Positions 26,700 through 38,900 of a stretch of 64,000 nucleotides of DNA are shown piece by piece. Origin of the DNA: Lytechinus variegatus (Eukaryota; Echinodermata; Echinoidea; Temnopleuroida; Toxopneustidae); assembly GCF_018143015.1 (NCBI RefSeq), contig NC_054742.1:11453632-11517631 (forward strand). The letters are read 5' to 3'. The notes beneath the pieces were generated by a model, which saw nothing but the letters and a program-made list of their open reading frames with translations, ran no database searches and was not told the DNA's origin. The position numbers and the translations under genes were made by a program. Positions within the stretch are counted from its first letter, which is position 1. Every line of letters begins with the position of its first letter.

Positions 26700-28030
26700 G
26701 ATGTAGGGGTGATTGGGGTTAGTTGGAACGCGGGGTAAGTTGAAACATTGTAATTTTCTGAAGTTAGAAAGGAATTTTTGTTTTTTCACCTTCTGAGTAA
26801 TTTTTTTCTCTTTCATAAATGTTTGATTATCTCAGAGAAGTTTATAGATCAAGTTGGCCAGTTTGGGAGTATAATAGACACCTATACCAAGTTACAAAAT
26901 AAGGTTATTAATACGCCATGGTAAAGTCCCTTTTTTGTGCTGTAAGCTTATTAATGTCAAAGGGGCCTCTGGGGTTAGTTGGAATGAAATTGAAGGGGCT
27001 ATTTGGAACATGTTCCAACTTACCTCAAATATAATTATGAATAAAAAATTGGATATGAGAAAAAAAAATGTTTACAGTATTTCACTCAATTTTTGAACAT
27101 TTATTGTAAGCCATGCTTGTTTTGTTTCTCAGTTAGGTCTGAGTTTGCATTTAAGGCCTATTGTAGGCCCCTAATGCAATATTAACCCTTATCAAACAGG
27201 GGGGTGCTCAATTTAAGCCCCCTGACAGATTGTGTCACTAATCTGTCATACAAAATTTTTTAGTGTCTTGGTGTCAAATTTGCGATGCTCGTGTGTGCGG
27301 TATCGAAGTTACCCAACCTTTTGTACCTGAATTTCGGACCCGAAATTGCTCAAAATCTTGATCCCATGTATAAGGTCAATGCAAATTGTGCTTCAACCAA
27401 AAATCATAAATGTATGATTATTTTTACGTTTGTTGGTTCAAATGGATTTATTTTATCTTATTTATGATAGCAAAAGGGTCTCGACAACTTTCATCGGAAA
27501 AGACAATAAAAAACACAAGAAATACAAATTGAAAAAAAAATATAAGAAGTTTTATTTTTGCAATATTTTTGTAGTTACTTTGTTATAAATGCAAAAATTG
27601 ATACTCTCACCAAAAATTAGCATTCTACTAGCTAAATACCCCCAAAACAAATTTAGGACAAATTTCATATGCTTATTTGCATAATTAATCAATTTAGAAA
27701 ATATAAACAATTAAGTTTTGTCGTGTAATTGTGATGCAGAAGTACATGAAATTGCTAATGTATGTAAAATGAAATGCACACAAATACACAGAATTCTACT
27801 ATACAGTTGGCTTGGGTAAGTGGTTGTAAAATAGAAACATAAAGTTCAACAAATCAGAAAACACACCTTTGATATTTGAACTTGAAAAGAATAAAGCAAT
27901 TGGCTAAAACCATTTAATATTACAGTTGTAAGTAGTTTTAGTATAATTCTTAATTGACCAAGCAGTGTACCAACCTACCCCATACCATGTTCCAACTTAC
28001 CCCGTATATGGGGTAAATTGGAACGCTTGC
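26700..28030. repeat. GGGGTAAGTTGRA / YCCAACTTACCCC repeat region
   Basis: Left border has GGGGTTAGTTGGAACGCGGG and GGTAAGTTGAAAC; right border has TTCCAACTTACCCCGTATAT and GGGGTAAATTGGAACGC. An internal copy GGGGTTAGTTGGAATG lies at about 26970. The motif is the same as in the 0.86-kb elements at 35991 and 55419, so this is probably a longer, older relative. Exact ends are not clear. Confidence 0.5.
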
Positions 28031-28429
28031 GATGGTCTTATTCAAGGTGGATTTTTTTCTGTAACCATCATAGAGTTAAAATAATTTATGGTGTACATTT
28101 GAAGCCCTTAGATATATTCTTTATTAAGCTGATATATTGATTGTTTCTTGTATAAAATCTATTTGGATTTTAAAGCAATTTTGGGTATAAAAGAAATCTA
28201 CCCGTCTTCAATTTTTGTTTTTTGAAAAAATTATCATTGTGGACCTAACACCTTTTGCAAGCAAACTGAAATTAATCCAATCTCTTTTGAATAAAAAAGT
28301 GATTTTTCTTTGCCACTTTCATTCACGTTTTCATTTGAATTTTAAATTTTCTTTGGTATCATCAGAACAACTAAAAATTTAGAGGTTTAGAGACAGAAAA
28401 CAATAAAATTTATGAAAAACATGGGGCTA

Positions 28430-28830
28430 AATGGCCATTTTTGCAAAGTGGGCTAACCCCACCTTTAGTATGGGATTATTTGGCCCTGCAAAAAAGCAGG
28501 GTTATCCCAGCAATTGCGGTGCTAAGAGCGAGAGTGCGGGGTTAAGATCGCTAGTGTAAAACGAAAGTGGGCTAAGCTTAACCCCGTACTATAGGTGGGG
28601 CTAAATGGCAATTTGGCCCCACCTATAGTACGGGGTTAAGGAAATTGTAGCGTGTGTAAAAAATGTACGAGTGTAGTACTTGTACTACGAATGATCGACA
28701 AAAACCACTAGTCCGGGGTTAGCAATAACAATTTGGCATGTGTGAAAAGGAAAAAAAATAGTACGGGGTTAAGGATAGTACGGGGTTAGCGATAGTCCGG
28801 GGTTAAGAAAATCCTGTGTAAAAAGGGTAA
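28430..28830. repeat. palindromic element with iterated AGTACGGGGTTA
   Basis: Perfect 25-bp inverted arms at 28577-28601 and 28616-28640 around a 14-nt loop. The motif AGTACGGGGTTA (or AGTCCGGGGTTA, or its complement) occurs about nine times in both directions across 0.4 kb. No coding sequence. Confidence 0.75.
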
Positions 28831-28834
28831 AGAA

Positions 28835-29335
28835 TCACTGAACATATTGTGCAAGTTTCAGTTCACATGATTCAAGGTCAAAGGTCATTTAGGGTCAATG
28901 AACTTTGGCCAAGTTGGGGGTATTTGTTGAATTACCGTCATAACTTTGACCTTTATTGGTCTAGTTCATTAAACCTGGACATAAGAGTAATCAAGTATCA
29001 CTGAGCATCCTGTGCGAATTTCAGGTCACATGACCAATGTTAAAGGTCAATGAAGTTTGGCCATAATGGGGGTATCTGTTGAATTATCATCATAACTCTG
29101 TAAGTATATTGGTCTAGTTCATAAAACTTGGACATAAGAGTAATCAAGAATCACTGAACATCTTGTGCGAGTTTCAGGTCACATGACCAAGGTCAAAGGT
29201 CAATGAATGTAGCATTGTATCATTATATGAAGGGTGTTTTTTGTGATAAGTATTTTATAGTAGTTTTCAAAGTCAGCACTGCTGCTATATTGAATTGCGT
29301 GATGCAGGTGAGACCGCCAGAGGGATTCCACTTGT
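28835..29335 (+). repeat. interspersed repeat with AGGTCA units, partial copy
   Basis: About three diverged units of roughly 165 bp, each containing ATCACTGAACAT, CAGGTCACATGACC, AGGTCAAAGGTCA and CAATGAACTTTGGCC. The copy ends in GCAGGTGAGACCGCCAGAGG (about 29305), the same end as the copies at 32.6 and 45.4 kb. The 5' end is missing. Confidence 0.8.
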
Positions 29336-29342
29336 TTAATAC

Positions 29343-29625
29343 TATATGGCTCAGTCAAGTTGGTCCTTATTGTCAAATCTGTAAAAATTGAAATATTGTA
29401 TAATTTAAACAATAAAAAACAAAAGAATTAGTGAGTGAAGGACTCTCTCATTTGCATATCGCTGAGTTGTGCATTTAACTGTTTTGTGAAAAATAAGTGA
29501 AATTTAAAAATATCATGACTTTCTTATTTTACATCCGATTTTGATGAAATTTGCAGTGTTATGTTTGCTTGTTTTTTTCTCTATCAATTCAAATCAACTA
29601 TTTTCTGAGTGGACTTGACCTTTAA
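29343..29625. mobile_element. right half of a TTAA foldback MITE
   Basis: Matches the right arm of the 14775/18623 copies from the CAAGTTGGTCC phrase to GAGTGGACTTGACC TTTAA. The left half is absent; the copy starts where the AGGTCA repeat ends, so one truncated the other. Confidence 0.7.
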
Positions 29626-29968
29626 GTATTTCATAAGATAGATCCTACCATGAACCAATAAGTTGAACCTAAACTAATCCTATGAAGCTGGATTAACATG
29701 TTGTAATTATTCATAACCCTTTTTATCACACACTGGGGAAAAACCTGATTCAACTTTACTGTAGTTGTCTCACAAATTGTAAAAGCTGATATTGTCAGAT
29801 ATGAAGTGATATTATTTTGGCAGAGATAGGATTTAAGCCTTACTAATGTCATTCTTTTATTATTGTTTCACTTTGAGAGAATATTATTTGTTCTTGTCCA
29901 CGAATTCCTTCTTCAATGTGCATTTGTGAATGAATTTAATGAATGATATCATTTTTTTTATGTTGCAG

Positions 29969-32900
29969 GTCCATTTATCACACAATGAAGATACAAATGA
30001 TGTGCTGATGTGTTTTGATGGTGTTTGACCCTTTAATGAAGAAAGATTTAGACAATGGATGAATCAGAGTCATCTGATCCTCTACCAGCCAGAGGAGAAG
30101 CTGAAGGTGCTCAGAGTACAGATGACCCAATACTAAAAACTAATATGCAAAGTGATATATGGGATGGGGAAAAGATGGATAAAGATCATACTGTAGCAGA
30201 TGGAGAAAGGAGACTGGATACTGATCCTTTAGCAGAAGCAGCAATGAATATCCTCAGAACTCAGAAGCAACCTAAAGAGCCTGATGAAGATGATGCCTTC
30301 CTGGATTATGGAGACAGTGATAGCATAGGTAGTGGGAAACATGTGGAACATATAGATTGTGCCATTGGTAGTGACCAAAAGCTTTCTGATATCTCAAAAC
30401 AATTAGATGATCTTCACATAGACATTCCAGAACCAATGGTGAAGCTCAAACGAAGATCATCGTCTATTGCAGAACTTTCAGATGTGGAAGCGACTGGATC
30501 TGTGGAGCGTTTTTCACCTCGAGAGGACCCTGTGGGGTCAGCCATGGGCTCCTTACCTCTTCATGGTACGCTTACCAGGGAAGGGGAAATGGTATCGTAT
30601 GTTGCTGATGATCTCCTAGAGAAAATTCGTCAGAGTGTGGGTTCCTCCCAGTCCACCTCAGGGGCAACATCTCCTGCTTACCCCACCACCAGTCGGATGA
30701 TGCCATGGGGTAGGTAAACCACCCCCTTTGGAGTCTTGGCAGGATGTGACAAAACCTTTTATAGGTAGAAGGTTATCGGAAAGATTGTAGACCAAGCTAG
30801 AGCATTTTGACAAAAGAAAAGTAGAATCGTAATTATTGCATGATACAGCGCTAGAGAAAAAAAATCATTCAGAAAAAAATGAATTGTTTTGAAAAAAGGC
30901 AATATTTATTTTCATCATGTAGATGATAGAAGTTGTTTTAAACTCTTCCATTTCCTACAAAACTATTATTTTTAAAGACCCCCCCCCCTTTATAAACCTG
31001 TACTTGAAAAAGGACATGCATATGAAGCAATTGGAGCTATTTTTATACATAGTTATATATTTTGTTTCAGTAAATTAACATTCATTTCTACTGGGTTACT
31101 TTTATTTTAGCCTTCCTCTCTTTTTTTATCAGTAATTTTTTTAATGGTTAATCAACAGTGATTGATTTATTACTTTATTTTAGTATTGCATCCTATTCAC
31201 ACAAAGTTTTCTCCTTTTTGATGAAAAGGATTTGTCACATTCTGGTGTGAGGTTTACCTTGTGGTGAAATGTCCAAAGAAAAAAATAAATAGCTTCCACA
31301 AAATACACAAATATCTTACCATTTAAGGTTTTGTTCCCACTTTGACACTAACTTGTGTTTCATTGAAGGCATTTTTGGTTGGCATGCCACTTGTTTCATT
31401 CTTTAGTTTCATTTTGTTTGTAGTTCATTCATTTTACATTAAAATTCAGAGTTCACATCATATATCAAGCCTTTTTTTATTAAATTTGGAGAATCATAAT
31501 TGATAAATCTAGCTTGAAGATGAGGATGATGAAGAGTATAATGGACATTTGACCACTGACTTGGATACTGGCATGTGGGGTTAAGCATGAAACCCTAGGG
31601 TGACATGGGAAAGAATTGCATGGGAAATGCTACCATTGACAAGAGTTGAGTTTTCAATAATTATTTTCTCTGCCATCCCAGAGAAATTATTCTTACCATT
31701 TCAATTATTGTTCAATTCCGTTTCCATTATTTTGTTTGATGGTATATCCATCATAAGATTCAAACATTTCCTCATAGTTCATTTGTAAAAAAAATTGTTG
31801 CAATTTATTCACTGACATGCTTCCAAATGTTTGTTTTCCATTCATATTCAAAATACTGTAGGCCTACTTACTAGCATGTGTACATGCACTGTACAAGTTA
31901 GATCACTGTTGAACATTAAACATCTCATGGCATTTATAGGGATGAACATCCTGAAAAAGTTGATAAATAAAAGAGAGAATGGTTTAATGACAGATCAATA
32001 TTACATGTACATATTGAACAAATTCTAAATTTTATTGACAATAAGAAATTTATGAAGTCTGAAAGTTCTGGGGAATATTCTTTCCCATTTTAAAGCTTTG
32101 ATGTAAGAAAAATTAAATCAGGTTTTTGCCTCACCTGTACAGCAGAGTGAGATGGTAGCGGCGGTGTCAACGCCAAATCTTAATCGAAGGTTAAGTTTTT
32201 GAATAACCATCATAACTCTGAAAGTGTATGGATCTAGTTTATAAAACTTGGACATAAGAGCATTCAAGTATCACTGAACATCTCGTGAGTTTCAGGTCAC
32301 ATGACCAAAGTCAAAGGTCATTTAAGGTCATCAAACTTTGTCCATTTTAGAGGTAATTATTAGATTGCTGTCATAACTTTTAAAGTTTATAGTTTATGAA
32401 TTGTTGATATAGGGATAATCAAGTATCACTGACAAGTCTTCGGTCACATGATCAAGGTCAAATGTCATTTATTGTCAATGAATGTATTAGGTCATCATAT
32501 GCATGGTATTTTTTTGTGAATGATTATTTCATAGTAGTTTTCAAAATCCGCGCTGCTGCTATGAATTGTGTGATGCAGGTAAGACTGCCAGAGGTGCTCC
32601 ACTTGTTTTTTAATTCACTATGGGATATCATAATATTTAATAAAATTCTTATTAGATAATTGCTATTTGAGTGGAAGATGGACTCACATAATTATGCCAC
32701 TTTGTGCTTGATTGATCACAATTTTGATTAAAGGAGAATGAAAGTGAAACCCTCGGAACACATTATCTTGTATGAAAATAAAGAAAATCAAAGAATAAGA
32801 TAAATAAAAGTTTAAGGAAGAATTGTACAAATGATACGAAGAAAGATATTGAATGTCAGTTGTCACTCACTAATGCCAGAGAGATCCTGTTGATGTTGTG

Positions 32901-35900
32901 ACTAAGATTTGTGATGTCACACAAGTACAACCCCCCCCCCCCTCAAAGATATATCCCCAAATAAACTTTTTTGCTCATTCTAATGATAGTACAAATTTTT
33001 GTCCACGATATATTTTATGAAACTTCCATTATGTACTCCCCCCAGATCTCTCGACAGACTCAATAAAAGTTTGAAATTTGAATACGTTGGAAAGTACCTG
33101 TCATTTATAGGGATTTGTACAATGAAATTGTGCATGTTGGTCACATTGCCAATAGGAATACTTTTACATCATTAGTGATCTCAGCATTCAAATGCTCATA
33201 ACTTTCTTATCTTTGGTTTGATATTTCTCAAACTCTCTTTGATTGATTTCTTCATTTTTCTGTTTCGCGCTTGCAAGCTTGTTCAAAAGGTTTCATTTTC
33301 CTTAATGAAGAGTTCATTTGTTTTCTTTTATTATCAGAATTGTGTTTTGTTCAATTTTTTATTGACCAGTTCCTGTATTTTTTCTCTCATGTCAAGTTCC
33401 TTATTTTTAGGTTGAGTATCCCTAATGAACACACTATATTTCATGATCATGCATATATAGCAATTTACTAAATAATTTACATACTAATTTGCATGAGCTC
33501 GTATTCAAACCCATATGAGTATAATTGCATTTTATATTCAAAAGTAATGACAGAGACTGAGCAACATCTTCACTTCTTACATCTCAATGTACAGTGCATC
33601 CCAGAAAAAAAAAACTATAATAGTTGAATAGGTAGAAATAAAGCATTTTTTCATGCAACTTTTCTTGACCATGCGTCAATCATGTATGCACAAGGTCTCA
33701 TGTGAAAGAAGAAAAAAAATGGATGTTTAAGTTATGATCTTTGTTTTACGAATAGATAGTGCAGTAATACCCTTAAAAACTCATTTAAAATCGTAATTTG
33801 TGCAACTCACCACTTTCCATTAAACTCAGTCATGCATGCATTTTAAATGTTGAGATGGACTTCAAATGAAAGAGGGAAGCATATTATCTTTTAATTGATG
33901 TACATCTCATGAAGAAAATTTACGATTATGATGTCAAAAAATTGCTCTGGGGAGCGTTTCATCAATATTTTTATCAGACAAGTTGTCAGATCTGACATCT
34001 TTCCATGATTTTGATTGGCTGAGAGGCACTGTTCCTATGGTAACTGTCGGATAAAATGGGACTTGTCGGATAAAACGTCTGACAAGTCCTTTCATGAAAC
34101 GCCCCCCCCTGAATTATAGTTTCGTTTTTGTCTTGCCCACCAGATGTGAAGGCGAGACTTAGGGATCCAAATGTCGTCTGTCGTCCCTCGTCCATCATCC
34201 GTCCGTCACAAATCTAATGACACATACATGTAACTCCATATCCGTAAGTCCCTTTTCAACCAAACTTGGATGGTAGATGGACTTGGGGGACTTGCATGTT
34301 TTGCTGCAGTCAGAGGTCACATGGTAAGGTCAAAGGTCATTTTCAGGTCAACGTTATGGTTTACATGCAAGACTCTCTTATAACACCTAACTCCGCTACC
34401 GTAAGCCACTTTTCAACCAAACTTTGATGGTCGATGGAATTGGGGGACCTGCATGTTATGCTGCAGTCGGGAGGTGACATGGAAAGGTCAAAGATCATTT
34501 TTAGGTCAACGTTAAAGTTTACATGCAAGGCTCTCTTATGACACCTAACTCCACAATTGTAAGTCACTTTTCAACCAAACTTGGATGGTAGATGGACTTG
34601 GGGGACCTGCATGTGATGCTGCAGTCGAGGTCACATGGAAAGGTCAAAGATCATTTTTAGGTCAACGTTAAAGTTTACATGCAAGGCTCTCTTATGACAC
34701 CTAACTCCGCAACCATAAGTCACTTTACAACAAATCTTGGATGGTAGATATACTTAGGTGACCTGCATGTTTTGCTGCAGTGGGAGGTCACATGGTAAGG
34801 TCAAAGGTCATTTTCAGGTCAATATTTAATATGACACGTGTCATTCCATTCCAGTCATTTCACAATGAAGTTTCGATAAAATTCTGTTGCGTGCCCTTGT
34901 AAATCACGATATTTCTGGTTATTTTCATAAGTGGGAGACACAAAATCGCTTTTGCCTTGTTTCTTGGTTGCACTGTATAATAGTAGGCCTACAGTAATAT
35001 TGTATCATGTGCTGAGGACTCATTTAAGTGTATTGGTACATTATGTTGATGACATTTACAACATATTGTACATTATGCATATTTTGTTTTGCTTAAACCT
35101 GCTGATATTTGACTATTGAGAATTATTTTTATAATTCATTGATTGGGTTTGAAAAACCCTGGTAGACATGCCTCATGCATGTAAGTTTGCAAGAAATATA
35201 CATTTATAGTTTATTCATTATTTTGTTGGATTTGCATTTTCTCTTACTCCAAGATGTCATCAAATGATTCTGATTGAAGCTATAAAGCATTAATTCGAGA
35301 GAAAGTACAAAGAAATGATGATTACTCAAACATACCATATTATCAAATGTGTATTATAAATCTGGTAATGCTCCCCATGATAATACAGTCCAGACCAAAA
35401 CCAAAACTTTTTAATTGAAAATCACCAACACAGATAAATACACATGGGCACAAACATATATTCTTTTTGCTTGGAAATAGACCCATCTTTTGAAAATAGT
35501 ATTCCTATAGCTAAATGCAAATATTTTGTAACAGAATTACGTGGCACAAAATTAAAAAAAGAAAATGTATTATGATTATTTTATTTGGCATGTTAATAAA
35601 AGCATTTTTTCAGAATGCACAAAGACAAAATGGATAGAGGATGTTTACAAGGCTAAGTTCAGGTTACATTGGAAATCAAAAAGTTGATTGAGTTTAATAT
35701 TAAAAAGAAATCTTTGTAGCCCACCAGCTTTCCATCCTGACCTGGACTTGTATGACAATCCATCTAATACTAATAACAACTTTAATAGATGATTTTTATA
35801 AAACAATAATTCAAATGATTCAAGTGCAGATATTTAAGAACAAGAAAACACCGTGATAAAGAAAAACAATGGATGTACAGTACTTAAGAGAAGTAGAGTA

Positions 35901-38900
35901 ACAACTGGTTATAGGATATTATCACTAGACATGTTTGAATCAATTTCAGTGAGTTAGACCCCCTAATTCATTTGTCTTTTACGTACTGTAGGGGAAGGCG
36001 GGGTAAGTTGTGACAGTTTTTGCTTTTTGCATGTTAGAATTGATATGATTAATAATCTTGTCTAAATAAGTACCTTGCCTTGAAATTTAATTCTTCTGAA
36101 ATATTTTCCACCTATATATAACTTTCTGCCCCAACACTGAAAGTCATCGTGACCTTTGAAAAAAACGATGTCAAATGGCTCAACTTGCCCCATATATGGG
36201 GTAAGTTTGAGCCACCTTCTGGGGTAAGTTGAGCCACAAAAACTATGTACAAAATGTATGGGGGAGAACCAGCATGTCAATTTTTTGCTTAAAGTCTTTT
36301 CACTTGCTAATTCTCTATGAATACTAACATCCTGTAAAAGGAAAAGAGCAGTCATGTAAATTTGCTCCTTTCAACCTGCATTTCAATTGATTTTTATGGT
36401 TTGTTTGTTTTTTAAGATACATTACCATAGGAATTACCATGGCTCAACTTGCCCCATGCTGTTTGGCTCAACTTACCCCAGTCCGAACTCAGTGCGATAA
36501 TTTTGTATCCACACATTTATTATGTATCCACCATATAAAAGACTATGACAAGAATGAAGATCCATACCTGGACTAATAATGTTGTTATCATGTCTTTATT
36601 ATATTTAAAGACATGTGTGTTTATAAAGCACTTATCTATTTCACACTCTTTTTTACTTTTTTGGCTGAAATTCATATTTTTCCCTCTAAAAAACTAGTTT
36701 TTGTTTCAAAGTTGGAAACAATGTGGTGGGGTTAGGGGTTATGCTATGGGTCATCAATACATGACACCACCACAATGTCTGACTCATTCATTATTGGCCT
36801 GGGGCTGGTGGCTCAACTTGCCCCTATGCTCAACTTACCCCGCCTTCCCCTACATAATGGATGGAAATTGGCATTTCTTAAAATCATGAATTATTTGTAG
36901 AAATCAAGAGGGCAAGGAAATAGGGTATCAATATAAGTCATGTTGATATTTAAATCCCTTAGGAAATACCTAAATGTGCTAATTGAGTAGTCACATGATG
37001 AGATAATGCCATAATTTCCTCTTGCTTGTGATTCATCATCATATTAGACTTTTTTAAATGGTTAGATTTTATTGCAATTTAGCAAGATGTTGTACTGAAT
37101 TTAAGTTGTAGGTAAGGTTACAAAGCAATAGTTTGTTTTAGGTAAGTTAATTATTTTTAACCTTGTCATCATGGGTATCATGGACTTCAAACAACTGAAT
37201 TGCGGACACAAATGCACAAAAAGCAAAATCTCCCATTCTTTTTATTGTAACAGACTTTTTGCTACAAGCAATCGCCTTAAGACATGATTAGACAGTATGG
37301 TTCTTATGCCGAAGCATGAACTTTAAAAGTACAAGTCTATGTCGGAACATGCCTTGTAACAAATTAAATCTGAAAAATCCAGATACTTTCTATGTACTTT
37401 GCAAAGTTGAGAGAGCATGATAATTTCACAACACAGTAATCCATGCTCTTGTTTACAATTGTCTAACATGTATTTCTTGTCATGTGTGTTACCATAGCAA
37501 CCACCCCAACATCAATGACCTCGTCATCATCATCAGCAACAGAGCTCGGAGTAGCAGTAGGTGCATCTGCCATGATTCCACCAATAGACCCTGAGGCTAT
37601 TCAAGATCTTGAGAAGCAGTGTCACATGGTTGCTGATAATCTTAATCTTATGCTGGGACACCTCTCAAATAGCTTGCATAATGTAAGCATTTCTGTGTCA
37701 CTCATGTATTACAACATGATTTTTATGTAACCTATCAAATTTATCCTATTTATTTAAATCAAACTTGAAAATTTACTTATGCAGTACATATCATGGCTAC
37801 TCTAATGCTGCATTTTCATTATGTTCACATTTTTCATGGCAGTCACGTTTGCCCTAAATGGAGTGCAGCATGGGATTTTTATCATTCTTGTTTTTTAGTC
37901 TTGAGAGGTCTAGGCAGTTCTTGTTAATGGTCTACCATGGATATCCGGGTTACACTTCGTAATTCCGAAGGTTCTTTATTCCGAAGGTTCATAATTCCGA
38001 AACACGTAAATTGCCTATACCTCAATGTTCGTTAATCCGAAAACGAAAAAGGGTTCGTTAATCGGAACATTTGTGGCGTTATTCCGAAGGTTCGATAATC
38101 CAAAAACGAAATAAGGTTCGTTGTTCCGAAGGTTCGTTAATTCTGAAAACGAAATAAGGTTCGTTGTTCGAAGGTTCGTTAATCCGAAAACGAAATGAGC
38201 TTCGTTGTCCCGAAGGTTCGTTAATCCGAAAACGAAATAAGGTTCTTTTTCCGAAGGTTCGTTAATCCGAAAAATGAAAACCGGGAAAGCAGAGGCAAGG
38301 GGGGGGGGTGGGGGACACTGTTGCCGTTCAATTGTTATGAGAATGGGAAGGCAAGGGCGGCCAAACAAATTTTCGTTTCGGGGGTAAAGCCAAAATATTA
38401 AACTCATACGTCAAAATGGGCACTTTGGTGATATTTTCACCTTAAGATTATCATCTGCTTGAAGTCATTGTGTGTTTGATAGTGATTAAGTAGAAAAAAC
38501 TTTTTTGAAGTTACTTATGGCAAAATGTATATTTCAGTCAGTCGGCAAGCCCTGAAAAAGTGGCTTCTTTTATCCAACTGATATTCATGTATAGAGGGTT
38601 TTTGCATTGTTAATGAGCTTGGTGCGAACCAAAACACCTCTTTATTCGGCCATTGCTGCTCTAAATATTGACCAAATTTAATGTTTTTGGTATCTTTGTA
38701 AAGAAGAAGAATCATTCTTTTAGGTCATGTGTTTGGACTTTTAAAGAATGTTGTAATATAGGGAAAACTTGTGATATAAAACATGAAACAAAATAACTTT
38801 TTTCATGCAACAAAAGTTGTTGTTTTCAAACTTAATTTCTGTTTGAGCACAAATGATTTTTAGATCATGATAAAGCTGAAGATCTAAGCTTTAATATGAT

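Noticed and set aside
37939..38285. Regularly spaced repeats that could suggest a CRISPR array
   Set aside because: Units are contiguous and degenerate with no unique spacers, and the DNA is eukaryotic.
38015..38407. 130-codon minus frame with repeated FGLTNLRNNEP-type peptide, and its mirror at 43616-43858
   Set aside because: Produced by the minisatellite units being a multiple of three; the two arrays encode the same peptide only because they are inverted copies.
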